Numbered from the stretch's first letter, positions 21,915 through 35,198 are shown. The stretch is 64,000 bases of DNA from Avena insularis (GCA_023614405.1 CM042685.1:85302684-85366683); one strand, 5' to 3'. Program-made: numbers and translations. The notes: generated from the sequence alone by a model not told the origin.

Positions 21915-22616
21915 CTACTCCTCATCAGAACCAGTGGACTCTTCATCATCAATGAAGTCATGGTCATCATCGTCGGTGTGGAACTCCTGGTCGATGTCCT
22001 CCAAGTTGTCATCATCATCACTGAGGTAGGAGTAGGGATCTCCACGAATATCTTCCCCTTCGTTCGCCCTCTCCTCAAGCTGCATGTCTCGATCATGGAT
22101 GGTCTCTTCCAGGGATGACACTTTGTGATGGGGGCGACCAATGATGCGGTCCTTCTTGTCACGCAGACGGCAAAGTGACTTGCGCTCCTTCACAAGAATG
22201 GCGAATGTATGGTCCTTCTTGGTGGTAGCAAGTTGCTTCTCTTTGGCATCTGCACGGGCATTGTCCAGCTCTTTCTGGTTTTCATGAAGCATGAAGGCAA
22301 GATGGTCCACATGGTGCCTCAACTTCGGGTGTCCTGGCATAGGCAAGGGCATTCCCTGGGAGTCACGTCTGGCAAAATGAGTGAAGCGGGTGCCTGCGAG
22401 GTGATTGACGTTCTTCCCACATAGTCGGGCAAGTGCTTCCTGCATTGCTCTTGCTAATCCATCCAACCAATTGTTCTCCCTTATGCTGAAATCGATCTTC
22501 TTAGACGTAGGTGGCTCCATTTTTCCTCGCAGATCTGCAACTATCAGCCACTGCAGTTCCCCTCCGGGGTGATCATTGAGCTGAGCTCCATAGAATTTCG
22601 GGTGCAGGAGCTCCAT
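21915..22616 (-). CDS. extra ORF upstream of gag in C, 233 codons
   Basis: On the minus strand this ORF lies between the primer site (about 22930) and gag (about 21666), in the sense direction of C. It starts MELLHPKFYGAQLNDHPGGE. The middle is charged and probably helical (about residues 105-190, with DNARADAKEKQLATTKKD and SLEETIHDRDMQLEERANE). The end is very acidic (about residues 198-233, DDDDNLEDIDQEF, DDDDHDFIDDEE). I see no signal peptide or membrane segment. Rice Gypsy elements RIRE3 and RIRE8 are reported to have an ORF before gag; that is memory, and similarity is not tested. The upstream in-frame sequence may extend it past 22616. Function unknown. Confidence 0.7.
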   Translation of the reverse strand: MELLHPKFYGAQLNDHPGGELQWLIVADLRGKMEPPTSKKIDFSIRENNWLDGLARAMQEALARLCGKNVNHLAGTRFTHFARRDSQGMPLPMPGHPKLRHHVDHLAFMLHENQKELDNARADAKEKQLATTKKDHTFAILVKERKSLCRLRDKKDRIIGRPHHKVSSLEETIHDRDMQLEERANEGEDIRGDPYSYLSDDDDNLEDIDQEFHTDDDDHDFIDDEESTGSDEE

Positions 22617-22914
22617 AAATTCCGCAAGCTGACTCAGATCACTCTCAAAGATGAGGTTTCATCCGTTGCCCAACTGATAAAACTTGCTGTATGTGTAGTT
22701 CATTTATATGAAATTAAGATGAGTAAGTTAGAGAGGTGATCAAGTGTGCCAAATTTTATGTAATATTGCAAAAAATTTGAGGATCATATGACTCTCTTTT
22801 GGAAAGAATTTCAAGGATAAGGGTGAGAATAGGTTTTCATACATACCCACATTCTTTGTTTTGGAAACTAAGTTTTTCAGACGTCCATTTTAACTAGGGT
22901 CTCTTATTGTCAGG

Positions 22915-22930
22915 ATGGCTCTGATACCTA
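22915..22930 (-). other. primer binding site of C
   Basis: The minus strand reads TAGGTATCAGAGCCAT directly after the LTR. It matches the initiator-Met primer site TGGTATCAGAGC except for one base near the start. Confidence 0.8.
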
Positions 22931-22932
22931 CT

Positions 22933-23322
22933 TTTCAACACCCGGATTTTTAATCCCAGATGCCTGTTATGCCGTACATCGCAATCCCGGGATTACCATT
23001 TTTGTGAGACATAACAGAATTGGTAGCATACTACATCATCCATTACAAACCATAATAGTCTTACAAATAGTTGATCTCATAATCAGGTCTTATTACAAAT
23101 CAAGGCAGCGGAATATTAGTAGCGTAGAAGAGGCTCCATCTTCAGGGTCACAGGCAATGCTGGGATGGGAGATTATCCTAGTTATCAAAGGCATCCTGTT
23201 GTCCAACCTCCTCGTAGTCTCCTTCGTAGTCTGGCCTTGGGAATAGCCAGGGACAAAGCCATGAGTACTTTTAAGTACTAGCGAACTATAGCTAAGGCAG
23301 TAAAACCAATCTAGTAGGAATC
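22933..23322 (-). repeat. 5' LTR of C, first segment
   Basis: Plus-strand start is TTTCAACACCCGG, against TGTCAACACCCGG in the other LTR, so the terminal CA of the minus-strand LTR has changed. It aligns base for base with 13130-13515 until the target duplication GAATC at 23318-23322, where S begins. Confidence 0.9.
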
Positions 23323-26300
23323 TGTAACATCCCAGCATTTAGGACTAAACGAGGGGTACAATTAAGATTTTGTGCATCTGCATGCATGCATATGAAAATC
23401 CGGATAAATTTTTCGCCAAATTAAAAGACTAGAGTGATCAGAATTCTCATTCTGATGAATTAGGTTTAGTGTCATCAGTAGGGGAGTGAGATGAATTTTG
23501 ACATGACCTCTATTGTTTTCTAGAGTTATGAGGGAAGAAATTCGACTTACAAATAATTCTTCACAATAATACAAATACAAGTATTATAAATAAAAGTATA
23601 AAGATTATTAAAATCCAACATTACAATGTTCTTTTACAATAAAAGAATAAAGGAATATTACAATGAAACAAATAAAAGAATAAATAAAATGGAAAATTAA
23701 TTACAATAATTAAACAAGTAGAAGAATTCTTTATTAAAAGAATATGTATTACATTATCCTTTTACAACAAAGAAATGATAAGAATGGATACAATAATAAT
23801 AAGACAAACTAATGCATAACAATGCCTTATACAAATTCTTGACAGCAAGGGAATTTACAAAAAAGAAAACACCTAAAACTAAATTCCTATCTAGTGTTGA
23901 TATTCCTGTACTTTTCTTGTTACCTACAAAGAGAGACAAAAAGAAATAAAGGATTTGGATTAGGGTCAGTGCTCTTAGTATAACAGTAAGTTGCACTGTT
24001 CATTACATCATAGAGCCTTATTAAGTAGGGGCAAATTTCACCAAGAAACAATATATGTTCTTATCAGTGTATCACTTGTCTCAGCACAGCATCATTGACA
24101 TAAATGAGACAAAAGGGGCAAGTTTCACAATAGAGAGTGGAAGTAAGAAAGTAGGAGCAAGATATTTTACTTGACCTCATCCATCTGGGTGAGGCAAGCT
24201 CACACACACATGCATGTTGATGTGTTGTCAACACATGAGGTAGATAAGCTAAAAGGCACCAGCCGTAGCAGGGCTACAAGCATAACCATCCCACACACAC
24301 CAGCCATAGTTTCTCCACAGAACCAACAGAACACACTAGCCAAACTGTACAAACTCATATACCATCCCTCTATTTCCACATCCATCCAAGAGAAGATCAA
24401 GTATAAGGAGGAGTAGACCAATTGAACAACAAGGAGGAGCCAGCCAAGTGAGCAGCAAGGAGGAGCAAGCCAGGAGAACAAGGAGTAGGCCAATAGCACA
24501 AGAATCAAGCCAACATGAGCTCGAGGAGGATCAGTTTAAGCACAGGAATAAGAAGAGCCAGCTAATCAATCATAAATCTTTAGAGCTACATCAACAAGCT
24601 TCCATACTAGGTAGCTATTCATCACCAAACCAGCAGAAGTGTATGGGGAGAGTTTTCATTATATGTAGTAGTGTGACATCACCCTAATATCAGATTGAAA
24701 TCACAAGATCTGCTTCTATACAAACATAAGCACCAACAACACCAATTCCTGCTAGAACAAATAATTATACTATGCACACTCATGTGAGGCACCAGAGGTG
24801 TAAATCAACTCTAGCATAAGCACATGGGCACAAATGCAAGTAAAACAAAGCAACCATCAGATCTTAAGCTTTTAGACAAGACCAAAAAATTAACCATGTC
24901 TAGTCTCTATACAATAAGTCAATATGTAATCCCAAGCCTTGGGATTGTGAGGAGATTATTCTTAGTCTTGCAAAGAATTGTTTTGCAAGATCATCATAGA
25001 ATAATTGTAAGCCATCAAAGATCAGTATCTGTTCATATCCTATATAAACCATGGCCTTAGTCTTTTTCATCATTGGCCAGGGCATAGACCAATAATCTGT
25101 TAAATAAAATATATAACAGATCATGTAAATGATCTATGTTGTTGTGCTCACTCTCAAGGAGGTTCCACAACAGCATAGCCATATTCCAGAATTTTTCTCT
25201 CTAGCAACAATGGCAAATCAAACAACACAAATCATTTTCCTAGTAAATGTTCTAGGAATCAGATCCATAAATTTCTTCACTGTACAAATGACAGGAAGCT
25301 TATTTATTTCTTAAGATCCCAAACAAAGCATCTTTATTCCATGGCTTATCTTATGAATCTCATCCAACTTAGCCAAATAAATTACAACTGATAATGCTAG
25401 GAATGATCAGGCTATTGTGTACACTCCAAGGAGGCATCACAATATCAGGACCATATTAGCAGAAACCACATTCACATTAACCAAATCATCAACTGGTTCA
25501 CATGTAATTATACCTGAAAACCAAACCATTTCCTTAGTGTTGGCCACTAGGAATCATCTCAAATAAAAAACAAATCATTTTCTTAGGAATAATACTAGGA
25601 ATCATCTATAGATATAAATCCATAGTCACCCATGACATTCATCCTATTTAGGAGATAGTCATTTAAGCCAACATGCAGATATAGAAGATTCCAGGAACTA
25701 CCCACTAAAGCAAAGCTTCAGTACTTTAGACTCTAATATCAATCCATTTAAATGCACAAAGAGCTCAAGCTGAATATCCAATCCAAGGGGCTCATTCCAC
25801 AACAGCACAGGTTAGCTAGCATGGGGCCAATACCACACAATTCAATAAGCCAACTAGATCAAAACCAGTTAATATTGGATCATCTCAACAACCAGCCAAA
25901 CCTTATATAAGAATGAATTCATTATTCTTCAGTCACAAACTAGTACCATCCACTACCCAATTCAGATAAATGAATTTTCAACCCAAATTCATTAAGCAAG
26001 CTATGTAGCAAAGCTACTACAGTGTATCATGAACCAAAGTGAGGAACCCAAATTAGGGTTCATACTGAGAGAGAGAGTGGGATAGAGAAAAACTTACCCG
26101 ACTGGCCTCGCACAACAAGAAGAGGAAGTAGACAGCGGCAACACCGAGGTGATGGGAGCTAGGGCGGCGACACGGGGAGCACCTGGAGGCGCTGCAATCC
26201 GCACCTAGGCCGCAATCAAGGCAACCAGAGTGGAAACATGGCAGTGTTGGACATCACCCCACCGCCAAAACACCAGCAGATCAACCAGAGAGCCACCAGA

Positions 26301-29300
26301 GAAAAGCACCGGCAAAGAGCCACAAACCCTAGCCACCTAAGAGGAGATAGTATGACCAGGGGAGGGCTCAAGCGGCGAATCGAATTAGACCAGTCGAAGT
26401 TGTGTCGTCGACTGTCTCGGCAACCATAGCGCCGTCAGCTGGGAACGCCGAAGCTCACCGGAATCGAACAGCAAGGGCGGTAGGTCATCGCCGTCGTGGA
26501 GAAGAAGGAGGTCACGAGAGAAAGAGAAGGGGATCCAATGTGTCAGGTCGGACCGGCTCAGTCGACCGGGTCCAGGGGTGAAGTCAGAAGGGTGTTGGGC
26601 TGGGTTTAGTATTAGGTGGTCTGGGCTGGGTATTGGGCTAGTTGGGCCCAAGAACTAGGCCCAATTTATATAATAACAAAAATAGAAATTATTCAAAATA
26701 CCCTCTAACCATTTTAAGCTCTAGAAAAAAATGTAGAAAAATCCTAAAAAATATGTTTAATACATCCAAGTATTTATTAAAATAATATTCACTTAAGAAA
26801 AAAAATATAATCATATTTATTTAAGTTTAATAAAATGCAAATAAATATTAACAACTTTAAAAAACTAAATGAAAATTAATAAATTTAGAAAAATTCCTAT
26901 AAATAAATAAAAATCATTTTTATGTATAAAAATAAATCTCTTATCTCACAAAAAATACTAGCTTAAAATTTTACAAATAAAACATAAAACAAATATTTAA
27001 AGACATTCAATAATTGAGAAATTTTATTAAAAAAGGATAATATCTAAAATAAAATAAATTTAATTTTAAGATTTTAAGTAAGAATACTTACTAGGATAAT
27101 ATTGAATATATTATTCCTAAAACATTTTAAATTTCTTAGATCATATATCTTCAATTATTAAATGAGATAGTTGTTTTATTAATTATTTAACATTATTTCC
27201 TAATTAAGAAATAAGCATGTTCAAAACACAATCTTTTAACTCTAAAATAATCTAACATATAATTATAAATTAGGATACTATACAAATATAAACAATCAAT
27301 TTTATAATATCCCTTTAAAATATTTAATCAACTATAAGTCCAAGATTTACATAGTTAATCTTGCAAATCATTAACTTAAATTAAAAGTAAGTGATCCCAA
27401 TTCATATATAATCATATTAACAAACTTAGTATTCACTAAATTTATTATAAAATAAATTCACCTATTTTCTTTATATAAGAAAATCTTATAATATAATCTA
27501 TAAATATTAAATGTGCTATCTTTAAGTCTTTAATACTAAATTTCATTATGCTTAGGAAAAAACCCTAGTTATTGTTAATACCATAAATTTTATATATCAA
27601 GTCCAAAAATATCTTTATAGTTAACTTTGGTCTGAAATATCATAAGCTAGATATATAATGTCTCAAGATCAATTAAACTTTATCAGAACCATAAATTTAA
27701 TATTATTAATCTGTAGAGTTGAATAACTTAACATAAAGAATATTTTCTTCAAATGTTATTATTTTTTCCACTTCAAAAGAAACACTATACCATTCCTTTT
27801 AAGTCATAATAACATTAAAACATAATCCTTGTAATAATTACATTGTACCACTCAATCTTAGAATTGTATTATGATTGTACTTTACCTTTCGTCTTTTATA
27901 TATGTATCTTAGAGTCCTAGCAACTATACCTTTTGATAAGTAAACTTAAAAATAAACTAAGAATCTTAAGCAAATCATTTAAATACAACTCACTTATAAT
28001 GGTTGGGGAATTACTTGAGGTTTTACAACATGCATCTCATTACTGATGCATAACAGCATATTGCTTCTTTAAACATTGTCCTTACCGGGCAATGATGGTA
28101 TTCTTGTAGAACCCGAGGTCCAGGGTCAAGTCGAGACATTCGACTACAATACTCCTCTATATCAAGGCAAGTTAACACTTGCTCATGTCCTTTGATTATT
28201 TTCTGTAAAGTGATTGCAAACTGTGTGTCATCACCTGCATTTAAAAAAGGTTGAAAACACTATTTTCATAATTAACTTGAAGTATCGGTTACTGATCCAG
28301 GGTGATCAGCTAACCTATTAAGTCTGGCAGTTGGGATACCACTGCACAGGAATATATCATCTAGGACTTACCAATGTCTCCAGTGATTCTTGCGCCGTAT
28401 ACTATGCGTTAACAATGACATTTGGAATGGGACAGAGAAGTCAGCTAGATCGGCTCCCTTTCGCATGCATTGGACACTATTCTGGGCATTTGTGAGTTGC
28501 AGATCGTGGGTATATCCGTTTTATACGGGGAAAGGTCTACCGTGGATCTAGGCTTGCAAAAGACAGATTACTAGTGTTAATGGTTGTTGTGTGTATCCAA
28601 CTAAGGTATAGCCATTTTATACGGGGAAAGGTCTACCTTGAGTTTGGGCATACAATAATTGTTGTGTATGCGGAGTCGCGGAGAAGGACAGTGATTGGCT
28701 TGGATCATCTACTAGGCCCCACACCATAGGAAGTGTGGACGGGAAAGATTCGCCCATTTGTGCATCAAGGATTTGATCTCTCATGGGTAAAGTGACGCAC
28801 CTCTGCAGAGTGTAAGAACTCTAACTTGTTACTCCCTGTTCCGGGAAGGAGCTGCGAACGCGGCGGGAAAGGAACCCCATGAAGGTTCTGGTAAATCCGT
28901 GAAGGCTGACGGACATAGTTTTTCAAAATAAAAGCAACCTTTGAAGAAATGTTTATGAAAACCTGCATTGCCTATGACCTATGGTCTGTGGCTGTAGATA
29001 TAGTGCATCAAACACTCCTTTTCAGTGAACTTGCTAAGTACGCTCGTACTCAATGTATCTTCTTAACCCTTGCTAGTTTCGGAAGACAATAACGGTCGGG
29101 AAGAGGAAATACTATATCCAATTGAAGACCAAGAAGAATTCCGCTATGAAGAACCAGAAGTATCCGGAAGCATGGAAGGGAACAATTACGAAAACATTTA
29201 TGGAATGGAGACCGACGTATCTGAAGTGTAGATGCAGCATTTATTGTGATCTAGTCCAGTAGCATAGATCTCTATCCTCTATCTATATTAAATCTCGTAT

Positions 29301-29558
29301 AAACCTTAGTTGCTTCTTTATTCTTTTCTTCGAGTTATTATAGTTCATCCCGAGTTATCTGGATACCTCTATGGACCTAGGAGGATCTCAAAGTCGTCAT
29401 GTAATTTTTGGTTGTAATAATGATAATGTATGATGTGGACCCGCTTTGTTTCTGTTGTACCACTCTGAGGATGTAATATTTGCGGAATGCTACCCCATGA
29501 GTGTTATGTCCACGATTATAGTATACTACAACATGCAGTGGTATGCTGGGTCACCGCA
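23323..29558 (+). mobile_element. element S, solo-LTR-like, 6.2 kb
   Basis: The sequence from TGTAACATCCCAG to GGGTCACCGCA is flanked by a perfect 5-bp duplication GAATC (23318-23322 and 29559-29563) inside the LTR of C. The LTR sequence resumes without loss. I find no gag or pol, no second LTR copy and no primer site inside. The start motif and the sense orientation of the conserved block at 28785 suggest the plus strand. The content is AT-rich (26660-28020 very much so) with a GC-rich leader-like stretch (26090-26650) and LTR-like sequence to the end. It could be a solo LTR of unusual length or a non-autonomous element without coding sequence. Confidence 0.8.
28785..28860 (+). other. conserved LTR block, copy in S
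   Basis: GTAAAGTGACGCACCTCTGC-AGAGTGTAAGAACTC matches the first half of the block. The second half is diverged (CCCTGTTCCGGGAAGGAG). Confidence 0.55.
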
Positions 29559-29563
29559 GAATC

Positions 29564-32360
29564 CTAAGTTCTAGGTTAGTTTGCAACAAGCCAAGTTTAT
29601 TTCATAGGTACCTAGTAGTGAAGACCTAGCTTTAGTTGTCTAGATTACTTAAGTGGGAACCTAGTTTCATATCCACAACCTTGTGGGATCAAGTAAAAGT
29701 CATACTTTAAGTCATAAGTCATTTTGAAAACATCTAACAACGGAACAATATGGCCATCCAACTGTCCATGATCGCGGACGCGGATATTCAAATAGTTTGA
29801 CACTTTGTAGAGGTGGTACAGTTTCACCACAACATTTGATACATCCGTCAGGGATAACCCAGAATCATCATACTTGGTATGTGGATAATCAATCCTAACC
29901 TTTCAATTACACACCCTAATATAGGCACCTCCCCTATGAGTTTGGCCTCCCAGCCATGACCATCTGTCATCCTGGGAATTGCACAGGTGGACATTCATAT
30001 TCACAAGATAGCGTTAGCTCACCTTGTTCTACGAGGGAACCCATACTAAGACACATAAACTTCTAGGTAAGCCCTACCCAAACTCAGGTATTGTGGTTGT
30101 ACGGTAAGATTGGAATGGTATCGCATTTGAACCCAACGATTAGTTTTTTATCAAAGTTAGGGCACATACTTCATTCAGTATCACCTTCAATTCATTGTGT
30201 CCATAACACATGTAAAAACATTTCAATAGAATGATTCATCATTCCACGGTTCTCATCATCATTTGTTCCCATCTATAGTGATCAATATTGGTTTTAGCAC
30301 TAGCATCTATCAATGATTGTGTCACTATTAGGGGGGATAATCAAGTGTAACTACCTACATCAAGTTCCATGCTCTTGATGACCTCTTTCCTAATTTTCTA
30401 CTAATCACCAATTAATTAACTACTTGAGTAACTTTGCAAAAATGATAAGGAGATAAAGCTTTCTGGTAAAACTTGGGATTGGTATACTCAAAGTGGTAAC
30501 AAATGTGCATTCTTGCATGGTTTAGCTTAGCTTTCATAGAATAGCTTGCACAATATAGCTTGCCTTGGTTGGTAAGGTGGTCGAAGCTCTTTTCCTCGTC
30601 TTCGTAGAATTCTTCCTCCTCATAGCCCAGATTGATACTAGCGTCTCTAAATCAATAGGAGGTACAGAATCACCAAACAATACTTAACTACTTCCATTTG
30701 ACACACGAGGATGGAAAGGGTCACAAGGGTGTATTTATCTTATTTTAGAAAATTAATTTCTACTCATTGAAAAGTTACTTAAGATTTAATATTTTCCAAT
30801 TCAAATATGGGATCATATTGACTCATGTCATCACCACATATTCCAATACATGGTAATGTGATTTAAAGTGGTTGGCCTAAATTACAAAGTCTAACAATGC
30901 CATTTAATAGTATTTATGTGACAAGAAATAACTATAAATCCATTCTTTTAATTTTGGTCCAGGACTACTGTATGCAAAATTATATATTTTTACATATTCA
31001 GATAGGTCATGTACAGTGTGATTTTTGACAAATGAAATCAACTCAAAAATCATCTATGGTTGATTTTTGAAAAATGTTTGAAGTGATAAAAGATATTGTC
31101 TTGTTATTTTTACTGAGGGTGATATACAGTTTCAAACTGTTTGAATCCAACGGGAATGATTAGAGTTTTTCATCTACTTTCTAACAAAATTGGTTTCATT
31201 CAATTTTGTATAGTGAATCTTTCTGAATTGATTTTTAAAGTTACCTACAGTATGGGACTTTCAAATAAATGAAAAACTTAAGTTTGAATCTGTGGTCTAC
31301 GCGCGGTAATGCTAATGGGCTTGCCCAACTACTCAATGAGCGCGCGGCGGGTTGCACCGGGGTTGGTCCCACTCATCAGTGGCTAACCAAACGCGGAGCA
31401 GTATCCTTCAATCTAGGCCGCACAATTAGAGCACGATCGAGGGTTGTGCGTCATCGTCTCCGTCGCATGGGGCGCGCGAGACAGAACCCTAGCTATACTG
31501 TGGGGGTCGTCGAGGGCTTACTAGGGCTCCAGCTAGGTCCAGCGAGGTGGGCGAACGAACAAGTCGACGATGGCAGTTCGACTGGTGGTCACGGCAGCTC
31601 CTGGGGCGGCTCCTAGCATCGGATCCTTTCCTCCTCTGCAGCGGCGGGCTCTGGTGAAATTCTGGCGATGTGGTGCTCGCCTTGCTCCAGGGACAGGTCA
31701 TAGATGTTGCTGGGTGAGAGGGGAGCGGAATGGTGTGCGTATTGAGGCAGGTGGAGGGCTCTATTTATACTGCAGCGAAGGGGGCACGACGGCATGGCTC
31801 GGGCTCGTCGGTGACATAGTTATAGTGTGCCATCGCATGGCCAACAGTGTAGGTCGACACAGTGCTTCATGGCGGTCTTCATGCGCACAGTGGCTCGACG
31901 AGGCACGGTCTCTATCGTTCTAGAATGTCTGTGCTCTTCGGTGGTACCGTCGGCATTCCTCATGATGTACGGTGGGCACGGTGCTCGCAGGGTCAAACGG
32001 TCATGTCTGGGAAGCCACTGGAGTAGCGGCGAACTTATTGGCGCAAGGCGAGAGCGAGGCGCGGCGTGTGCACGCGGGATTGCTCGGCGCTCTGGCGTGG
32101 CGATCGGCATGGTCGAGTGTTAAATGGCTGTGCAGGCATTTCCTCAGGCGGGCATTGGTCAAGGCGTGCACATGCATGGACGGTGAGGTCAGGGCTACCT
32201 CCTAGACATTGTGGGCGAGGGCGGCGCGGTCAGTGGCAGCGTGTCCGCGTCAGGGTGGCAAGGTGAGCTCGGGTACCATTTTGCACTGGTCATTTGGTCG
32301 AATGAGATGAGCTCCAATGCTAGGGCTAGTACTAGGTGAGTTAAGGGCAAGTCGTGGGAA
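29564..32360 (-). repeat. 5' LTR of C, second segment
   Basis: Continues the LTR of C after S and aligns with 13516 to about 16343. It stops after GTCGTGGGAA at 32360, where element D starts. GGGAA (32356-32360) is the presumed target duplication of D. It includes a copy of the conserved block at 29763-29820. The open frames around 31270-32270 are GC-rich leader sequence and differ from those at 15476-16022 in the other LTR, so I do not call genes. Confidence 0.9.
29763..29820 (-). other. conserved LTR block, copy in right LTR of C
   Basis: Same block as 13721-13781 with several changes. The inverted repeat reads GTCCGCGATCATGGAC on the minus strand, so part of the stem is lost. Confidence 0.6.
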
Positions 32361-32638
32361 TGTTGGGGATATGCTATATGGGTATCCTCATAGTATGTCT
32401 CCTATCCGGATAACCTGGGTGACCCAAAGTTGGTAGCATTTCCCATGGACTGCTCGGCGGCCCAGTTAGATGGATCCAGAAGGGAGGCCCATGCCGAATA
32501 AAGGAAGGCTACGGAGAAGTCACAAACGTACCCGGAGCCTTGGAGTGCAAGACTTGCTAGACTAGTTGTAAGAAGTGTAGGACTCTATAACCTATCCGGC
32601 TAGGACTTTTCCCTGTAACCCTAGGACCTGGCGACTAT
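32361..32638 (+). repeat. 5' LTR of D, first segment
   Basis: TGTTGGGGATATGCTATATG to GCGACTAT. It aligns with 59290-59487. The BARE-like element follows at 32639. Confidence 0.9.
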
Positions 32639-34513
32639 TATAGGGGTTCGTAGCATGGAAAACCAAAATTTTCTACCGCATGCACACAAACAAGCCAAGA
32701 TCTATCTACTAGATTGTAGCAACGAGTCGATAGAAGCACTCACCCTTGATGATTCCAAAGTGGTTAACGAGAGCAGATTCTCGTGGGTGATGTAGTCGTA
32801 CACTTGCCGATCTCAAGATCGCGTAGATGATCCTTCCGGCGCTGCGTTCCGGCAGCGCTTCCGCAGTCGGTCACACGTTCGGTACTCGATGAAGACCTTC
32901 CTCTCCCTTGTTCTAGCAGGCAGCGGAGTATGTAGTTCTCCCCTCGCGATTCCGGCAGCACGACGGCATGGTGTCGGAGGTAGAGGGAAGATCCCGCAGG
33001 GCTTCACCTAAGCCGGTGCAAGTTATGGTGGAGTAGGGTTTCCCGTAGATCTAGGGTTCAGAAGTCCGGGAGGAGGAGGAGTTGTCGGCGGCGGCTAGGG
33101 CGGCAGTGACGGACCGGAGCGGCGACGCGGCGGCGCAAGGCGGCGGGTCAGCGGCGGCGGCTCGGTGGAGAGGGGCTAGGGCTTTTGTTCTTTGGGGCAA
33201 CCCTCCCCCTTTATTTATGAGAGGGGGGCAGCCTTGGGAGGGCTGGGTTTGAATCCAAACCCAAACCCAAGTTGGATTGAGAAAAGGACTTGTTCCTTCT
33301 TCCACTAGGAAACCATTGTTCCAGTTTGACTTTTCAAACTCCCGTTTGACTTTCAATTTAGAGCTTTAATTATCTCTTGCAATGACCTAGGATATGATCC
33401 AAACATTCCACTTACCCATGAAACATTCATGGACCATTCTCCTGCCAAACCGGTGAACCTTCTAGACCCTTCTAGAACCTCTCCGATGAAACCATCGGAA
33501 ACATTCCCGAACTCCGAAAACGGACTTTCCTTATATGAATCTTATTCTTCGGACCATTCCGGATCTCCTCGTTATATCCCGGATCCAATCCGAGACTCCA
33601 AACAACATTCGGTATCCATACTAACATTCCATATCTACTAAACAACATCGAATCCTTAAGTGTGTCTCCCTACGGTTCGTGAATTATGCGGACATGACAG
33701 AGACACTTCTCCGATCAATAACCAATAGAGGAATCTGGAAATTCATATGGCTCCCACATATTTCTACGATTACTTTGCGATCGAATGAACCACTTACATA
33801 CGATAACAATTTCCCTTTGTCTCACGATAGTTTACTTATCCGAGGTTTTGATCGTCGGTATCTCTGCATACCTAGTTCAACCTCGTTACTGATAGGTACT
33901 CTTTTCTCGTTCCCATGATATGTGATCCCTTGTGAGCCAGTCACATGCATGCAAGCTAATTGGATGACATTCCACCGAGAGGGCCCAGAGTATATCTATC
34001 CGTCATATGGATGGACAAATCCCACTCTTGATCCATGTGCCTCAGCCCATACTTTCTGAACACTCAATGCCACCTTTATAGCCACCCAGTTATGGTGTGG
34101 TGTTTAATGCCATCAAAGCATCCTTCCGGTGATGGTGATTAGCATGATCTCATGGTCGAAGGAATTAGGTTACTATGTATGAGAAAGCATATAGGAAACA
34201 AACTATTGAAATGACTTGATCTTTATTCTACGCTTATCTATAGGAGTATGTCCATCATATCATTCTCCTAATGATATGATCCCGTTTTTAACAACATCTC
34301 AATGCTCATGATCGGGAAACCACGATCATCTATTAACCAACAAGCTAGTATTACAAGGAGGCTTTTCTAGGGACTCTAATCTAGTTTACAAATCACACAA
34401 GCATTAATGTTTCCAGTTTAATACTGTTATAGCATGAATGTAAACATTTATCATAAACACAAAGATATAATAATAACCACTCTTATTATTGCCTCTAGGG
34501 CATATCTCCTACA
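32639..34513 (-). repeat. 3' LTR of the BARE-like element
   Basis: Plus-strand ends are TATAGGGGTTCG and ATATCTCCTACA. The terminal CA (minus strand) has become TA. A GC-rich leader-like part lies at about 33060-33180. No gene in it. Confidence 0.93.
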
Positions 34514-34530
34514 ATCTCCCACTTGCACTA
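34514..34530 (-). other. polypurine tract of the BARE-like element
   Basis: On the minus strand, CAAGTGGGAGAT lies directly before the 3' LTR start TGTAGGAGATATG. This is the form known from BARE elements. Confidence 0.85.
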
Positions 34531-34547
34531 GAGTCAACTAATCAAGA

Positions 34548-35198
34548 TTACATGGTAATATACCGAACACCCATGGCGGTTTGGTGCTGGTCATGTTTTG
34601 CCCTCGGGAGAGGTTTAGTCAACGGATCCGCCACATTCAGATCTATGTGTACTTTGCAAATCTTTATGTCACCATCTGGGACATGCTCTCGAATAGCGTG
34701 AAAACATATCTTGATGTGCTTCAGCTTCTTGTGTGACCTTGGTTCTTGCGCATTGGCTATGGCGCCCATGTTATCATAGTAGATAGACATTGGGTCCAGC
34801 GCACTTGGAACCACACCGAGCTCTATAATGAACTCCTTCATCCATATCGCCTCTTGTGAAGCCTCCGAAGCAGCTATGTATTCCGATTCAGTTGAAGATC
34901 TCGCCACAATGATTTGCTTTGCACTCCTCTAGCTAACTGCTGCATCATTCAAAGTAAATACGTATCCAGATTGTGATTTAGAATCATCCGGATCGGTGTT
35001 CCAACTAGCATCGGTGTAACCATTAGCAACGAGCTGTTCATCGCCTCCATAAGAAAGAACCATATCCTTAGTACTTCTCAAGTACTTAAGGATGTTTTTG
35101 ACCGATGTCCAATGATCCACTCCTGGATCACTTTGATATCTGCTAGTCAAACTAAAATCATATGCAATGTCGTGTCTAGTACATAGCATGGCATACAT
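34548..35198 (-). pseudogene. RNase H of the BARE-like element
   Basis: Two pieces on the minus strand. 35198-34929 reads MYAMLCTRHDIAYDFSLTSR, then YGGDEQLVANGYTDASW with the first acidic residue. 34907-34548 reads ARSSTESEYIAASEASQEA, IYYDNMGAIANAQEPRSH and VADPLTKPL, and ends GVRYITM. A TAG stop at about 34930 separates them. Order and spacing are normal for the family. Confidence 0.88.

Larger units (their letters stand above)
13130..32360 (-). mobile_element. Gypsy chromovirus C (Tekay-like), with nested S
   Basis: Minus-strand Gypsy element. Its 3' LTR is 13130-17014, the internal region 17015-22932, and its 5' LTR starts at 22933 on the plus strand and is interrupted at 23322 by S and at 32360 by D. 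The last about 0.67 kb of that LTR lies outside the window. Domain order on the minus strand is extra ORF, gag, protease, RT, RNase H, integrase, chromodomain-like end. The two LTRs differ by roughly 10% over their first 270 bp (counted by eye). The 5-bp left flank is CAGAT; the right flank is outside. Its host is the LTR of A0. Confidence 0.9.

Noticed and set aside
24171..25314. several frames of 60-100 codons inside S
   Set aside because: No methionine-started frame has recognisable domains and codon use looks random; both strands are equally open.
26660..28020. very AT-rich stretch as a possible matrix attachment site or satellite
   Set aside because: No periodic repeat is visible by eye; it lies within S and is explained as LTR sequence. 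I cannot test attachment from sequence alone.
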